From Chrysogorgia sp. JL179-B06 (lineage: Eukaryota > Cnidaria > Anthozoa > Scleralcyonacea > Chrysogorgiidae): a DNA stretch of 64,000 bases. A program made the translations under genes and the position numbers. Every line of letters starts with the position of its first letter. Positions within the stretch are counted from its first letter, which is position 1. The notes beneath the pieces were generated by a model, which was not told where the DNA came from, made no database searches, and saw only the letters and a program-made list of their open reading frames with translations. The stretch spans positions 250,501 to 314,500 of the forward strand of contig JAYKKM010000307.1 of NCBI GenBank assembly GCA_035772405.1. The letters run 5' to 3'. Shown piece by piece: positions 18,576 to 27,021 of this stretch.

Positions 18576-19679
18576 ATGGAGCTCGGTGTGGAAACAGAAC
18601 AAGGGTTGCGAGACATTTACTACAGCCCCAAGACAGGGTTCAGTGGTGTAGAGAAATTGTATCAAAGTGCGTTGGGAGACGGATTGAAAGTAACTAGAAA
18701 AACAGTGAAAGAATGGTTGACTACGCAGGACACCTACACTAGGTACAAACCTATTGTGAGAAGGCACAAATTCCGCGCGACTTTTGTTGGATTTCTTGGT
18801 GAAGAGCTCCAAATGGACTTAGTGGACATGAGCAAGTATTCAAAACAGAATGGAGGGTATTATTGGATATTGACAGGTATTGAAATATTGAGTAGACACG
18901 CTTTTGGCATTGCAGTTTATAGAAAAGACACTAAGAACATGACTAAGGCTGTCGGAGAGCTATTGAACAACTTTAAAGATCGGTTTGGAACCACGCCTAA
19001 GTTAGCGCAATTTGACGATGGACTCGAGTTCTACAATGTTGGTGTGAGAGGTTTGTTGAAAGAGCATGGTGTTGAATATTTCAGCACAAAGACCGACAAA
19101 AAGGCTGCTGTTGTCGAGCGTTTTAACAGAAGTCTGAAGAGCATTATGTGGAAGTACTTTTACGCACGTGGAACGTACAAATGGATTAACGCTTTGGATC
19201 AGTTCGTGAGCAATTACAATAGCAGTGTGAACCGTAGTATTATGATGAAGCCGAAGGACGTCAATAAGTCAAACGAAGGCGAAGTGTGGACCACTTTGTT
19301 TGGTCACCAATTTGCGGACAACCCATTGCCAAAGTTCAAGATTGGTCAATCAGTGAGAATTAGTAAATACAAGAGTGTGTTCACAAAGGGTTATGAAGCC
19401 AACTTCACTGAGGAGCTGTTTAAAGTGGTAAAGGTTATTCGTGATGATCCGAATGTGTACGAAATTGAGGATCACACCGGTGAACAGATTATTGGTAAAT
19501 TTTATGAACAGGAATTATCGCTGGTCAATAAGAAACATGGCGACGATGTGTACAGAGTTGAAAAGGTGTTGAAAAGAAAGAAAGTCAGAGGGAAGAAGAT
19601 GGCGTTGGTCAAGTGGTTAGGTTATGAGAGCAAACATAATTCGTGGATACCAGAAAGCGATATTCAAAATGTGAGTTAA
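18576..19679 (+). CDS. int: Retroviral-type integrase with chromodomain
   Basis: 367 residues from the ATG at 18576 (preceded by GAATT-AT); a GTG nine bases upstream is also open. It inserts the element into host DNA. Catalytic residues are D81 in MDLVDM, D147 in QFDDGLEF and E181 in AVVERFNR. An N-terminal helical region precedes the core. The C-terminal 45 residues form a chromodomain (YRVEKVLKRKKV, KWLGYESKHNSWIP), which in related elements directs integration to modified histones. It is closely similar to 52691-53788. The gene begins 5 bases after the penton-like copy B and ends 6 bases before the next start. Confidence 0.95.
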   Translation: MELGVETEQGLRDIYYSPKTGFSGVEKLYQSALGDGLKVTRKTVKEWLTTQDTYTRYKPIVRRHKFRATFVGFLGEELQMDLVDMSKYSKQNGGYYWILTGIEILSRHAFGIAVYRKDTKNMTKAVGELLNNFKDRFGTTPKLAQFDDGLEFYNVGVRGLLKEHGVEYFSTKTDKKAAVVERFNRSLKSIMWKYFYARGTYKWINALDQFVSNYNSSVNRSIMMKPKDVNKSNEGEVWTTLFGHQFADNPLPKFKIGQSVRISKYKSVFTKGYEANFTEELFKVVKVIRDDPNVYEIEDHTGEQIIGKFYEQELSLVNKKHGDDVYRVEKVLKRKKVRGKKMALVKWLGYESKHNSWIPESDIQNVS

Positions 19680-19685
19680 TGTAAT

Positions 19686-20636
19686 ATGACTGAAAGTGGT
19701 TTCGACAACCTTGAGATGGGTAGCTCTAACGAATACAAAGATGTCGCCGACGACGAACTAGAGCGCAGTCTTGAAAAAGCCACTAAAGATAGTGAGCTAG
19801 CTTGGGACAACCCAAACGTTGCAGTTAGTGAGAGAGTTAGACTAACTAAAGTGAGGAGTGGGCTGGCTCGTGAACATGGTAGAAGGGAGCGCCAACGCGT
19901 GGAGGAGGCCTTTAGCGATATTGAGACGCGGATTAATGACAACGCAAAAGACTACGAAGACGTTGCGAGGAGTGCGCCATTGTTAGACACCACACACGCA
20001 GAGTACGTCGACATACTTGGGCTAACACCAATCGAGAACCGCGAGTTAAATGCGCTACTGAACCCAAGCGAGAGTGTGACGTCTGAGTCAAGAATAGGTG
20101 ATACTGGTACATTGCAAACACGAGTAGACTATTTTCGAGAAGCGATAGACAAAGCGGGCGAGAGAATGGTAGAGCTTGGTAAAAAAGATCTCGCGACTGT
20201 GGGGGGTGAAGAGCACATTAATCTAGCTGAAAGAGTGATTGGACTCATACAGGCTAGAGACATGGTTATTGAACAGCGACAAATAGAGGAGGTTAGAGCG
20301 CGACAAGAGATTGATATTGACAGATTGCAGAAGTTCAAGGAATGGGCTAAAGAAAATATGGTTGGGTTGAGCGCTGTGGCAATTTCAGTAGCTGCAATTA
20401 TAACAACCATTATTATCGCTGGGAGGTCTAACGCTATGAAAGGCGCTATAGTCACGAGGTCGTTCGCACAGGCTGCTAAAAACGCGATAATGAAGATGGG
20501 TCCATGGGCTGTTGGGTTGGCTAATTTAGTTTACGACGCGCTGGTGGCAGGCGCAAAGGGTCTCGCTTGGTTAGCTCAAAATCTATGGGTGTTTGCGGCG
20601 ACATTCGCGTGGCTTGCGTACAATTATCTAATCTAG
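19686..20636 (+). CDS. Coiled-coil membrane protein, copy 1
   Basis: 316 residues. The first 210 are highly charged and helical. The last 90 hold an amphipathic KEWAKENMVGLSAVAIS segment, a strong membrane helix (AIITTIIIAG), and two further hydrophobic helices ending WLAQNLWVFAATFAWLAYNY. It is a paralogue of 20696-22141 and a homologue of 50567-51751, with the shared central motif LNPS-(E/D)-S...ESRIGDTG. ATG is preceded by GTAAT, as in copy 2. A membrane-remodelling or capsid-cementing role is plausible, but nothing in the sequence defines it. Confidence 0.75.
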   Translation: MTESGFDNLEMGSSNEYKDVADDELERSLEKATKDSELAWDNPNVAVSERVRLTKVRSGLAREHGRRERQRVEEAFSDIETRINDNAKDYEDVARSAPLLDTTHAEYVDILGLTPIENRELNALLNPSESVTSESRIGDTGTLQTRVDYFREAIDKAGERMVELGKKDLATVGGEEHINLAERVIGLIQARDMVIEQRQIEEVRARQEIDIDRLQKFKEWAKENMVGLSAVAISVAAIITTIIIAGRSNAMKGAIVTRSFAQAAKNAIMKMGPWAVGLANLVYDALVAGAKGLAWLAQNLWVFAATFAWLAYNYLI

Positions 20637-20648
20637 AAAGAAAATGTG

Positions 20649-20695
20649 ATTCGTGGGAGTTAGAGAGCGATATTCAAAATGTGAGCTAATGTAAT
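20649..20695 (+). repeat. Duplicated remnant of the integrase 3' end
   Basis: The 47 bases before copy 2 of the coiled-coil gene resemble 19639-19685, the last codons of the integrase plus the leader of copy 1. Twenty bases, AGCGATATTCAAAATGTGAG, are identical. This scar shows that copy 2 arose by tandem duplication of a unit beginning within the integrase gene. Confidence 0.85.
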
Positions 20696-22141
20696 ATGGC
20701 TGAAGGTGGGGAAGGTTTTGACGAGATTGAGATGGAGGACTTCGATAGATTTGATAGGTACACCGATGATCAAATAAACGACGAACTCGAAAAACTCTCT
20801 CGAGATTATCATTTAATTGACGATGAGTACGCTGATGACGACGACATGCCAGACATCGTGCGTGTCAAGTATGACAAATTGTATGAGAGAGTGAATAAAT
20901 TGCAGTATGAACAGGATAGAAGAGGGGTTCAAGAAAAAGAGACACCGTTCACCGACACCGACGATGGTAAAACGGTGACAATAAGGGGGACCAACACAGA
21001 AGTCCCAGCGGTAGGGTTTGTTGAACAGAAGTTGTACGGTGACGTTGGTGATACAAGTTTCGATCTATCTTTTGTAAAGTCGGACGATCTTGAGAGAAGA
21101 CTTGGTGAGCTAAATGCACTCAACAAAGAGTTAGAAAAAAATCGAGTAAAAAACGAAGTAAAAAGAATCAAGCTAATAGATAAGAAAATACATAAGTTGT
21201 ATAAAAAAAAAAGACTCGGTCGTGACGACGCGTCAAGGAAAATAGCCAACAGATCATATGTGACGGACTCAGGGTCTATTCTTTTCAAACCGATAAACAA
21301 AGATGATAAATATGGAAAACCCAAACGAATTCTAATACCTTGGAAAAAAGACTTGATCTACAGTAAAGACGCGAGTAGTAAAAACGCGATTGAGCAGTTC
21401 AAACAGTTAGTTAGTCAAATCCCTGAGAATACAGAAACAACAGCTGTCACAACAGAAGCAATCCCAGATGACTTCCCAGTAATTGAAACAAGAGTGGACC
21501 ACGCTGACATACGTGGACTATCACAAAACGAAAACCGCGATCTGAGTGGTGTGCTTAATCCAAGCGATAGTGTGTTGCGCGAGTCAAGAATAGGTGACAC
21601 TGGTGCGCTGCAAATACAAGCAGACTATTTTCAAAAGGCGATGAACGAAACGAGTAGGAGATTGGAAGAGCTCAACAGAGAAGGCCTCACAGCTGCAGAG
21701 AAAAAAGAGCGTATTAGTCTAGTTGAAAGAATGATTGGACTTAGAAAGGCTAGAGACATGGTTATTGAACAGCGGCGAATAGAAGAGGTTAGAGCGCAAC
21801 AAGAAGTCGACATTGACAGGTTTCAGAAATTTAAGGAATGGGCTAAAGAAAATATGGTTGGGTTGAGCGCTGTAGCAATTTCAGTGGCTGGAATTATAAC
21901 AACTATCATTATCGCCGGGAGATCTGCTGTTATGAGAGGCGCTATGGCTACAAAGTCATTCGCACAGGCTGTTAAGAACGCAATCACGAAGATGGGTCCA
22001 TGGGCTGTTGGGTTGGCTAATTTAGTTTACAACGCGTTGACGTTGGGTGCAAAGGGTCTCGCTTGGTTGGCTCAAAATCTCTGGGTACTTGCGGTGGTAC
22101 TTGCGTGGTTTGCTTATGATTATTACAAGCTAAAACGGTAG
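20696..22141 (+). CDS. Coiled-coil membrane protein, copy 2 (longer)
   Basis: 481 residues; the C-terminal 190 are near-identical in pattern to copy 1 (DMVIEQR-(Q/R)-IEEVRA, KEWAKENMVGLSAVAIS, KMGPWAVGLANLVY). It has about 160 extra residues in the N-terminal half, including a very lysine-rich stretch (NEVKRIKLIDKKIHKLYKKK). In length and layout it is closer to the Polinton-2 homologue (394 residues), whose middle region also has NAVSQFDKLI versus NAIEQFKQLV here. Copy 2 may therefore keep the ancestral function, while copy 1 is a shortened duplicate. Function unknown. Confidence 0.75.
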   Translation: MAEGGEGFDEIEMEDFDRFDRYTDDQINDELEKLSRDYHLIDDEYADDDDMPDIVRVKYDKLYERVNKLQYEQDRRGVQEKETPFTDTDDGKTVTIRGTNTEVPAVGFVEQKLYGDVGDTSFDLSFVKSDDLERRLGELNALNKELEKNRVKNEVKRIKLIDKKIHKLYKKKRLGRDDASRKIANRSYVTDSGSILFKPINKDDKYGKPKRILIPWKKDLIYSKDASSKNAIEQFKQLVSQIPENTETTAVTTEAIPDDFPVIETRVDHADIRGLSQNENRDLSGVLNPSDSVLRESRIGDTGALQIQADYFQKAMNETSRRLEELNREGLTAAEKKERISLVERMIGLRKARDMVIEQRRIEEVRAQQEVDIDRFQKFKEWAKENMVGLSAVAISVAGIITTIIIAGRSAVMRGAMATKSFAQAVKNAITKMGPWAVGLANLVYNALTLGAKGLAWLAQNLWVLAVVLAWFAYDYYKLKR

Positions 22142-22164
22142 CGATAAAACATATGTAAAGGTAT

Positions 22165-23403
22165 ATGAACGTCACGTCGGCAGAGTTGAGCCCTGGTTTT
22201 AGACGAGCGACCATGGGTGGTATAAAAGGGGTGAGAACGCAACACGTAATCACGTTGAACCCTAATAAAGTCAGCCCTGGTGAGGAACTTTACGTTGACA
22301 TACCAAAGCTTAAGGTTAGTAGCTGTTTGGTGCCCGGATCGTTGGGTCTAGTGTTCGACTTTAAGAATGTGAACACCAAAAGCTGGTTCTTGAACAATGT
22401 GAGCAAGTTGTTGGTTGAGAAACTTGTTGTGAGACTAGCCGGGGAGACTGTGTATGACAACAATGGGGAAAATTACACTGGTGTTTATCGCGACCTTTGG
22501 GAGAGTGTCACTGCGCGAGACCAAATGATTGACTACGGCATTGGTGGTGAGAACTTGAGAAAGCTAGTTTCTAAGGATGACAGTGGTGCGACGAGTGGGA
22601 ACGTTGCTAAAGTTAGTGACGCGTTGATGTTTGGTGTGATTGGAACAAAGCAGCGGATTAAGCTCGGCAAGATCATGAATGACCATGGGTTGTACGCTCC
22701 TTTTAGCATGAACAACAACTTGCAGTATGTGATCACACTTCCGAAGGCTGCAGACATTATGGTGGCGCAATCCGGTAGCGCTGTGGGTGGGTACACTCTG
22801 GAGAACCTCGAGCTTGAGTACGAAACGATTGATAACCAGGAGCTTGCTGATGAGATAGCGTCGGGTTACGCAAGTGGTCGTAGTTTGTCATATGAGCACG
22901 TTACGTTGATGAAAACCACCGAATGGGATAAAGGTACGACCATTGTGAATGAAAACATTAATCTTCCAAGAAAAAGCATGAAGGCAATCGTGTTGCTATT
23001 CACGAATAAGGTGCGAACAGACAGTGAGGAGTTTCTTTACCCAAATATTGAGAATATTAGAGTCACAATTGAAGGTGTGCCAAATAGTGTGTACTCACAG
23101 GGTATTCCAAAGTCGAAGTTCTACGCAGAAGCGAAGCGACTGTTTGGGTTGGGTGAAGAACACGCTCAGTTCATGACCATACAGAAGTTCTACAAAGATG
23201 GCTTTGCGTTAGTCATCGACTTGAGGAGCGTTCAAGATAATCGCAATGTCGCCACTGGCAAGAAAATTGTGAACACACAATCTGGCGTGCTTCTTGAGAT
23301 CACTAAAAAAGCGACGACTGCAAATGTCATGTGCAGGGTGTTTGTGATAAGTGATGGGTTGGTCAACTTTATGAACAATGGGTTGCAATCAATCCAGTAT
23401 TAA
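22165..23403 (+). CDS. mcp: Major capsid protein (double jelly roll)
   Basis: 412 residues, close to the usual 400-450 for Polinton major capsid proteins. It is very similar to 48528-49754: KG-x-RT-(Q/R)-HV-(I/V)-T, LVPGSL, FDFKNVN-(T/A)-KSWFLNN, SKDDSGA, AADIMVAQSGSAVGGY, ENINLPRKSMKA and IEGVPN. Polinton capsid proteins of this class fold as two fused jelly rolls and trimerise like adenovirus hexon and PRD1 P3. The gene lies directly before the packaging ATPase, a virus-like arrangement. The start codon in GGTATATG is conserved in position with the homologue. Confidence 0.85.
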   Translation: MNVTSAELSPGFRRATMGGIKGVRTQHVITLNPNKVSPGEELYVDIPKLKVSSCLVPGSLGLVFDFKNVNTKSWFLNNVSKLLVEKLVVRLAGETVYDNNGENYTGVYRDLWESVTARDQMIDYGIGGENLRKLVSKDDSGATSGNVAKVSDALMFGVIGTKQRIKLGKIMNDHGLYAPFSMNNNLQYVITLPKAADIMVAQSGSAVGGYTLENLELEYETIDNQELADEIASGYASGRSLSYEHVTLMKTTEWDKGTTIVNENINLPRKSMKAIVLLFTNKVRTDSEEFLYPNIENIRVTIEGVPNSVYSQGIPKSKFYAEAKRLFGLGEEHAQFMTIQKFYKDGFALVIDLRSVQDNRNVATGKKIVNTQSGVLLEITKKATTANVMCRVFVISDGLVNFMNNGLQSIQY

Positions 23404-23418
23404 ATCAAACGTGAGTTA

Positions 23419-24018
23419 ATGGAGACTCCGTTTAATATGTTAATTGTTGGTATGACAGCCTGTGGTAAGACGCATTATTTGCTGGAAACATTGGAATCTG
23501 AGTACTTTAGTAAATTTGACTACATTGTGTTGATTTGTCCTACTTTCGAGTGGAACAAAGCGTACCAAGATTGGAGATACATACGCGACCCTGACGTGCT
23601 AGCGATAGACTGCACACAGGACAGTGTCGACGCTGTTCTCAAGTGTGTAACAAATGTTTTTAAAGGCACTAACACTCTGATTGTGTTGGACGACTGTGCG
23701 AGCTCTCAAGATGTCAAGAATAGGACTAGCCAATTGGTCAACTTGGCTTTTAGTGCGCGACATTTTATGTTGAGCGTTATTGTCATCACACAACAACTGA
23801 CGTCGATCGCAAAACCGTATAGAGAAAACATTAGTAAGCTCGTTTGCTTCTACTGCCCGAGCAGAAGTGATATGAAGGTCGTTATCGATGATTACCTTGG
23901 AAACATTAGCAGAGAAAAATCGTCGGCGATTGTGACCGCATTAAAAAATAATAAGTACGCTAGACTTGAAATCTCACTGCGCTATCCATACAGTCACGAA
24001 GTTGTTATTCCGCAATAA
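23419..24018 (+). CDS. Genome-packaging ATPase (FtsK/HerA, A32-like)
   Basis: 199 residues. Walker A is GMTACGKT (11-18), Walker B is LIVLDD (87-92), and the downstream ITQQLTSI segment (about 123-130) is the sensor/Arg region. This set is typical of the short packaging ATPases of Polintons and large DNA viruses, which pump DNA into capsids. It follows the capsid gene by 15 bases and is followed by the last gene after 3 bases, so the three appear to be one unit. It is homologous to 47848-48465. Confidence 0.9.
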   Translation: METPFNMLIVGMTACGKTHYLLETLESEYFSKFDYIVLICPTFEWNKAYQDWRYIRDPDVLAIDCTQDSVDAVLKCVTNVFKGTNTLIVLDDCASSQDVKNRTSQLVNLAFSARHFMLSVIVITQQLTSIAKPYRENISKLVCFYCPSRSDMKVVIDDYLGNISREKSSAIVTALKNNKYARLEISLRYPYSHEVVIPQ

Positions 24019-24021
24019 AAT

Positions 24022-24543
24022 ATGGGTATAAGTAATAGCGTGATGGTAAAACGCAAAAGTGAAGAAAACCCCACGATTGAGGAGTTAGTTGAGGATACTC
24101 AAGCCGCTAGTACCTCAACTGTGGACACTGACGACATTGACGTTAGGAGATCTGAACTAATTAGACTGTCCGGTGACGGTGTGGTAAGTCAGTCCGAAGC
24201 GTACATTAAAAAAGCGTCCGCAAAGGTTATCGATAAGATATGGCACCAACATGAGTTGAAGAGAATGGAGATCGCAAACGCTTTTCTCACCGACTTGTTA
24301 ATTAGCAAATTCGCTAGCTTACTAGATGGGTTGAACGCTATTGAAAACCCTGACGAACTAAATGACGAACTACAAAAAGACCCGTTACTAAAGAAAGACG
24401 TTGAGAGCATTGTCGCGATTGTGACGCCGTACGTGCCTTTCTTGGGCTTGTTGTCGGGAGGAATCACAACGTCGAAATATGTGTACGATCACCATTTTAG
24501 GAGCGAGGTGGTAAACACTGAAAACAGTGAGCAAACGGACTAA
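24022..24543 (+). CDS. Conserved helical protein with C-terminal membrane segment
   Basis: 173 residues if the first ATG is used; this start gives MGISNS, which also fits a myristoylation signal, but a second ATG at 24043 is possible and the Polinton-2 homologue (47328-47858) does not start with MG. Shared features are SDG-x-(V/I)-x-x-SEA-x-I-(K/R)-KA, DAV/NAIE-x-P-x-EL, the (K/R)DP-(L/Y)-L segment and a hydrophobic PFLGLL-(S/T)-GG helix. The last eight residues, TENSEQTD, are encoded in the right TIR and are therefore identical to the polymerase C-terminus. Likely virion- or membrane-associated; function unknown. Confidence 0.7.
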   Translation: MGISNSVMVKRKSEENPTIEELVEDTQAASTSTVDTDDIDVRRSELIRLSGDGVVSQSEAYIKKASAKVIDKIWHQHELKRMEIANAFLTDLLISKFASLLDGLNAIENPDELNDELQKDPLLKKDVESIVAIVTPYVPFLGLLSGGITTSKYVYDHHFRSEVVNTENSEQTD

Positions 24544-25028
24544 TTCGCAAAACGACTGGCTATTTGTTAGTCAATGTTGTTAGCCAATCAAAAGAGCACC
24601 ATTTCGCTATCCATTTGGATAAACATCACCACTAGAATCATAATCTAGTGGTTTTTTTTCGCGCGTGAGTTGAGACAGCAGTAGTTTGTTGAAAAAAAAA
24701 TGTGAAAACGTTGAAACGACACTCTCTTTTTTAAATATGCGAAAAATGTGAAACGACACATTCTATTTTTTAAATACGTGAAAAATGTGAAACGACACAT
24801 TCTATTTTTTTAAAAAACATGCAAAAATATTGAAATGTCACATTATTAGCATATAAATCGAGTTTGTGGTCTTATTTGATGTATGTTGTAAATTTAGAAT
24901 TACCGAAATGACATCGAACTTTTGGGGGTTTGGGATTTGGTGAAATTTGGTAATGTTTTGGTGATTATATTCGCGTTCAACATTGAATGTGTAAAAATTG
25001 GGCTCGTACCCCCACTCTCTATACTACT
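24516..25028. repeat. Polinton-1 right terminal inverted repeat, 513 bp
   Basis: Inverted copy of 6054-6566. It contains the last codons and stop of the 24022 gene, then the hairpin at 24629-24651, then the mirrored 39-base repeats, and ends CTCTCTATACTACT at 25028. Confidence 0.95.
24629..24651. terminator. Hairpin plus T-run 3' of the last Polinton-1 gene
   Basis: CCACTAGA pairs with TCTAGTGG around ATCATAA and is followed by eight T on the plus strand, about 85 bases after the stop of the 24022 gene. The same element ends the polymerase transcript at the other terminus. A T5NT-type or hairpin-type 3'-end signal is inferred. Confidence 0.6.
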
Positions 25029-25034
25029 TGGTAG
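25029..25034. repeat. Target-site duplication of Polinton-1, right copy (TGGTAG)
   Basis: Matches 6048-6053 exactly and joins directly to BEL gag coding sequence. Confidence 0.95.
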
Positions 25035-25810
25035 TCACCGTTGTATTGCAGAGGCGTTTTCTGATCGGGAACCCATTCAGGTAGACGAGGATTAAGCGAT
25101 TGCTTGGTCGAAAATGGCGTCTCTTTCGGTTGACACCTAATTGGTTGCTCACTGAGTGGTCTCTGCTGGACTTGATCACTTGTAACTTCTCCCAAGGGGG
25201 TTGACACAGACGTGACGTGCTGGGATTGAACAGCCAGTGGTCTGCCTCGAATGTTATCGTCACGATACGAATGAAAGTCGCGCGCTTCGTCAGCTTCAGA
25301 TTGCTCGTAGACCCTTTTTTCGGCCTCGGCCACTGCTATCTCAGCTTGGAGCTCTACTTCCGTTTTCCGTTGCTGAATTCTTAGCTCCTCGAATTGAAGG
25401 TCGTGCAATTCTCGCAGGGTGGCAGCCTTTGCCTCGAGCGCTGCTTGTTTCGCGGCTGCTCTCACCTTTGCGCTAGCTGAACTTCTTATCGAGCTGGTTT
25501 TTGACCGTGCGCGAGAGCGTGAAGAGGTAAACGATCCGGCATTACTTATAGAATCGTTTGGACGAATGTCTAGACTTTGTTTTTCCGACAGTATTGGGCG
25601 GTCTGGTTGCGCGAGCCACGAATCGATTTCGTTGTCTAGTTCTGCGACTAGTTCTTTAACCGAGTTAAAATACAGCGTGGATTCTTGCAGCCCTCGTTCA
25701 TCGTTAATTAAGCTATGATAAGCATCGTGCGCGGCTTGAAATTCTTTCGCGACTTCGTTTAGCTCCTTTGTGACTTCTTTCACAGTATCGACGTTATCAC
25801 TCGTTGTCAT
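25035..25810 (-). pseudogene. gag: BEL/Pao gag, N-terminal part
   Basis: The gag start is the ATG at 25810 (MTTSDNVD). The coding region is charged and helical, with an Ala/Lys/Glu-rich coiled coil (about residues 105-180), and breaks off at the Polinton-1 insertion within codons for NGDY. Upstream codons read as MHFKEL in the same frame belong to the Kolobok-like terminus and are not gag. The continuation lies at 6047 and below. Confidence 0.8.
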
Positions 25811-25817
25811 TAACTCT

Positions 25818-25821
25818 TTAA
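25818..25821. repeat. TTAA target site, left copy, of the Kolobok-like element
   Basis: TTAA at 25818-25821 and TTAA at 32323-32326 flank inverted termini. TTAA duplication is characteristic of Kolobok and piggyBac elements. Confidence 0.8.
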
Positions 25822-26030
25822 AGTGCATATAACGTCAAAAAATGTTTTTTGATTAATGAATTCGCAATTCTCAGAGAATTTGAACAAGGTATAAATAAGG
25901 TTTAACAGATAAATATTTCCAGAAATATCGCGATTTGAATGTGATGCATTTCAAGTCATGGCCGGGAGAAAAGAATCTGGGTTCGAATTTGGTTTGTGAT
26001 GTCATAGCGGGAACACACTTTCACTTCCTG
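25822..26030. repeat. Left terminal inverted repeat of the Kolobok-like element
   Basis: The outer 18 bases match the right end (32305-32322) exactly. Similarity resumes around 25954-26030 with the right arm around 32107-32178. The arm lies just upstream of the left gene, so it probably also serves as its promoter. Confidence 0.7.
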
Positions 26031-26110
26031 TGTGAAATCCTTATATTTTCGCTGTTATCGAAGGAAGGGAAAGCTGTATTTTGATTGCTTTTTTTGGTCG
26101 TCGCTTTGAA

Positions 26111-27021
26111 ATGTCATCCTCAGAATCAGATTCAGATGATATTTACACATCAGAGGATTCTGAATTTAGCTTCAATCCGGATGTTCGTGTCGAGTTTGAA
26201 GAATCGAACACAATTATGTTGGAAGAGCAGTCAATTCAAGAGGAAAACAGAGAAGTTGCTCCTTATGGCGATGAACCTTTAGCCAGCGATGAATGGATAG
26301 ATAATTACCAGAAGGAAAAGGAACAGGAAGAAATTAAACGTAAAGATCTCCAGAATCGCTTAGAAAAAGTCATTCCTACTAATGGTTGGTAAGTTTTTCT
26401 ATCGATAACAATCTACGGAGTTACTGTTGTTTTGTATTTTTATAAAAATATTAGTGGTACCGAAACTAATGCTTGTAGTTGTATAATAATTTCACCTGGA
26501 TTTGCTTCTTTAGGTGCACATGTGGTAATTGTGATGTTTCATTATTGCAAAATGCTTACGAGGCCCAATGTTGTATGGAAATTGAAGGATGTATCAAAGT
26601 GTTATCTTCCGATGAAGTTCTACAAGATACTATAACTGCCCGTCTTGCATTACACTACATCCAGGATTTCGTGTGGTTTGTTTAGAAAAATGGTCACTCC
26701 GAATGGCTGCGTCAAAATACAGAACAAAAGACAAACAAAAGTATCACCAAAATTGCTTGGAAGAAACGTAAGTATGCAAAAATACTTTGATACAGTCTTT
26801 GAGAGTCTGATACTGTAGATTTAGTATTGAGTATTCACTCGTTTTATTTATTTTTGAAAAGATTCTTGAGGTCCGTGGCATACAGAGAATTTTGTCGACT
26901 TGTGTATGGAACGTTGGGTAAAGTCAGAATACCTCTACCATCGTGTGCCTACAATTGCATTCGATTAAAATTTAATGTTGAAGGTGAACATATGACAGGA
27001 TTTGAAGAAGATGATGATTGA
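26111..27021 (+). pseudogene. P2X7-C-terminal-domain-like gene, spliced and damaged
   Basis: Three coding blocks are visible. Exon 1 (26111 to about 26388) encodes an acidic serine-rich start, MSSSESDSDDIYTSED, and ends at a GTAAGT donor. Exon 2 begins after an acceptor near 26515 with CTCGNCDVSL...CCMEIEGC and continues, after a one-base frame change near 26636, with CPSCITLHPGF and VVCLEKWSLRMAA up to a GTAAGT donor near 26769. Exon 3 (26862-27021) encodes YREFCRLVYGTLGK and LPSCAYNCIRLKF. The CGNC, CC and final R-x-LPSC-x-x-x-IR pattern matches the zinc-binding P2X7 C-terminal domain that occurs in multicopy invertebrate genes. It lies inside the Kolobok-like element and could be its second gene. 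Confidence 0.65.

Larger units (their letters stand above)
6054..25028. mobile_element. Polinton-1: complete Polinton/Maverick element
   Basis: An 18,975-bp element bounded by 513-bp TIRs starting AGTAGTATAGAGAG and by a 6-bp target duplication. It encodes the Polinton hallmark set: family B DNA polymerase, chromodomain integrase, packaging ATPase, major capsid protein and penton-like minor capsid proteins. All its long genes are open, with no frameshift that I can see. The TIR segments I compared agree and both arms have the same length, so the insertion looks young. Genes read outward-in from the polymerase on the minus strand and from the integrase/capsid block on the plus strand. No adenain-like protease gene was found. 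Confidence 0.95.
1000..25810 (-). mobile_element. BEL/Pao LTR retrotransposon, split by Polinton-1
   Basis: The coding parts are gag (25810 down to 25035, then 6053 down to about 4900) and pol (4892 to about 1055), all on the minus strand. Polinton-1 interrupts gag between 6053 and 25035. If Polinton-1 and one copy of the 6-base TGGTAG duplication are removed, the two gag halves are in the same reading frame. The 5' leader is interrupted again 8 bases upstream of the gag ATG by the Kolobok-like element at a TTAA site. At least three frameshifts in the gag-pol region (near 4955, 2335 and 1165) mark the copy as dead. Confidence 0.85.
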
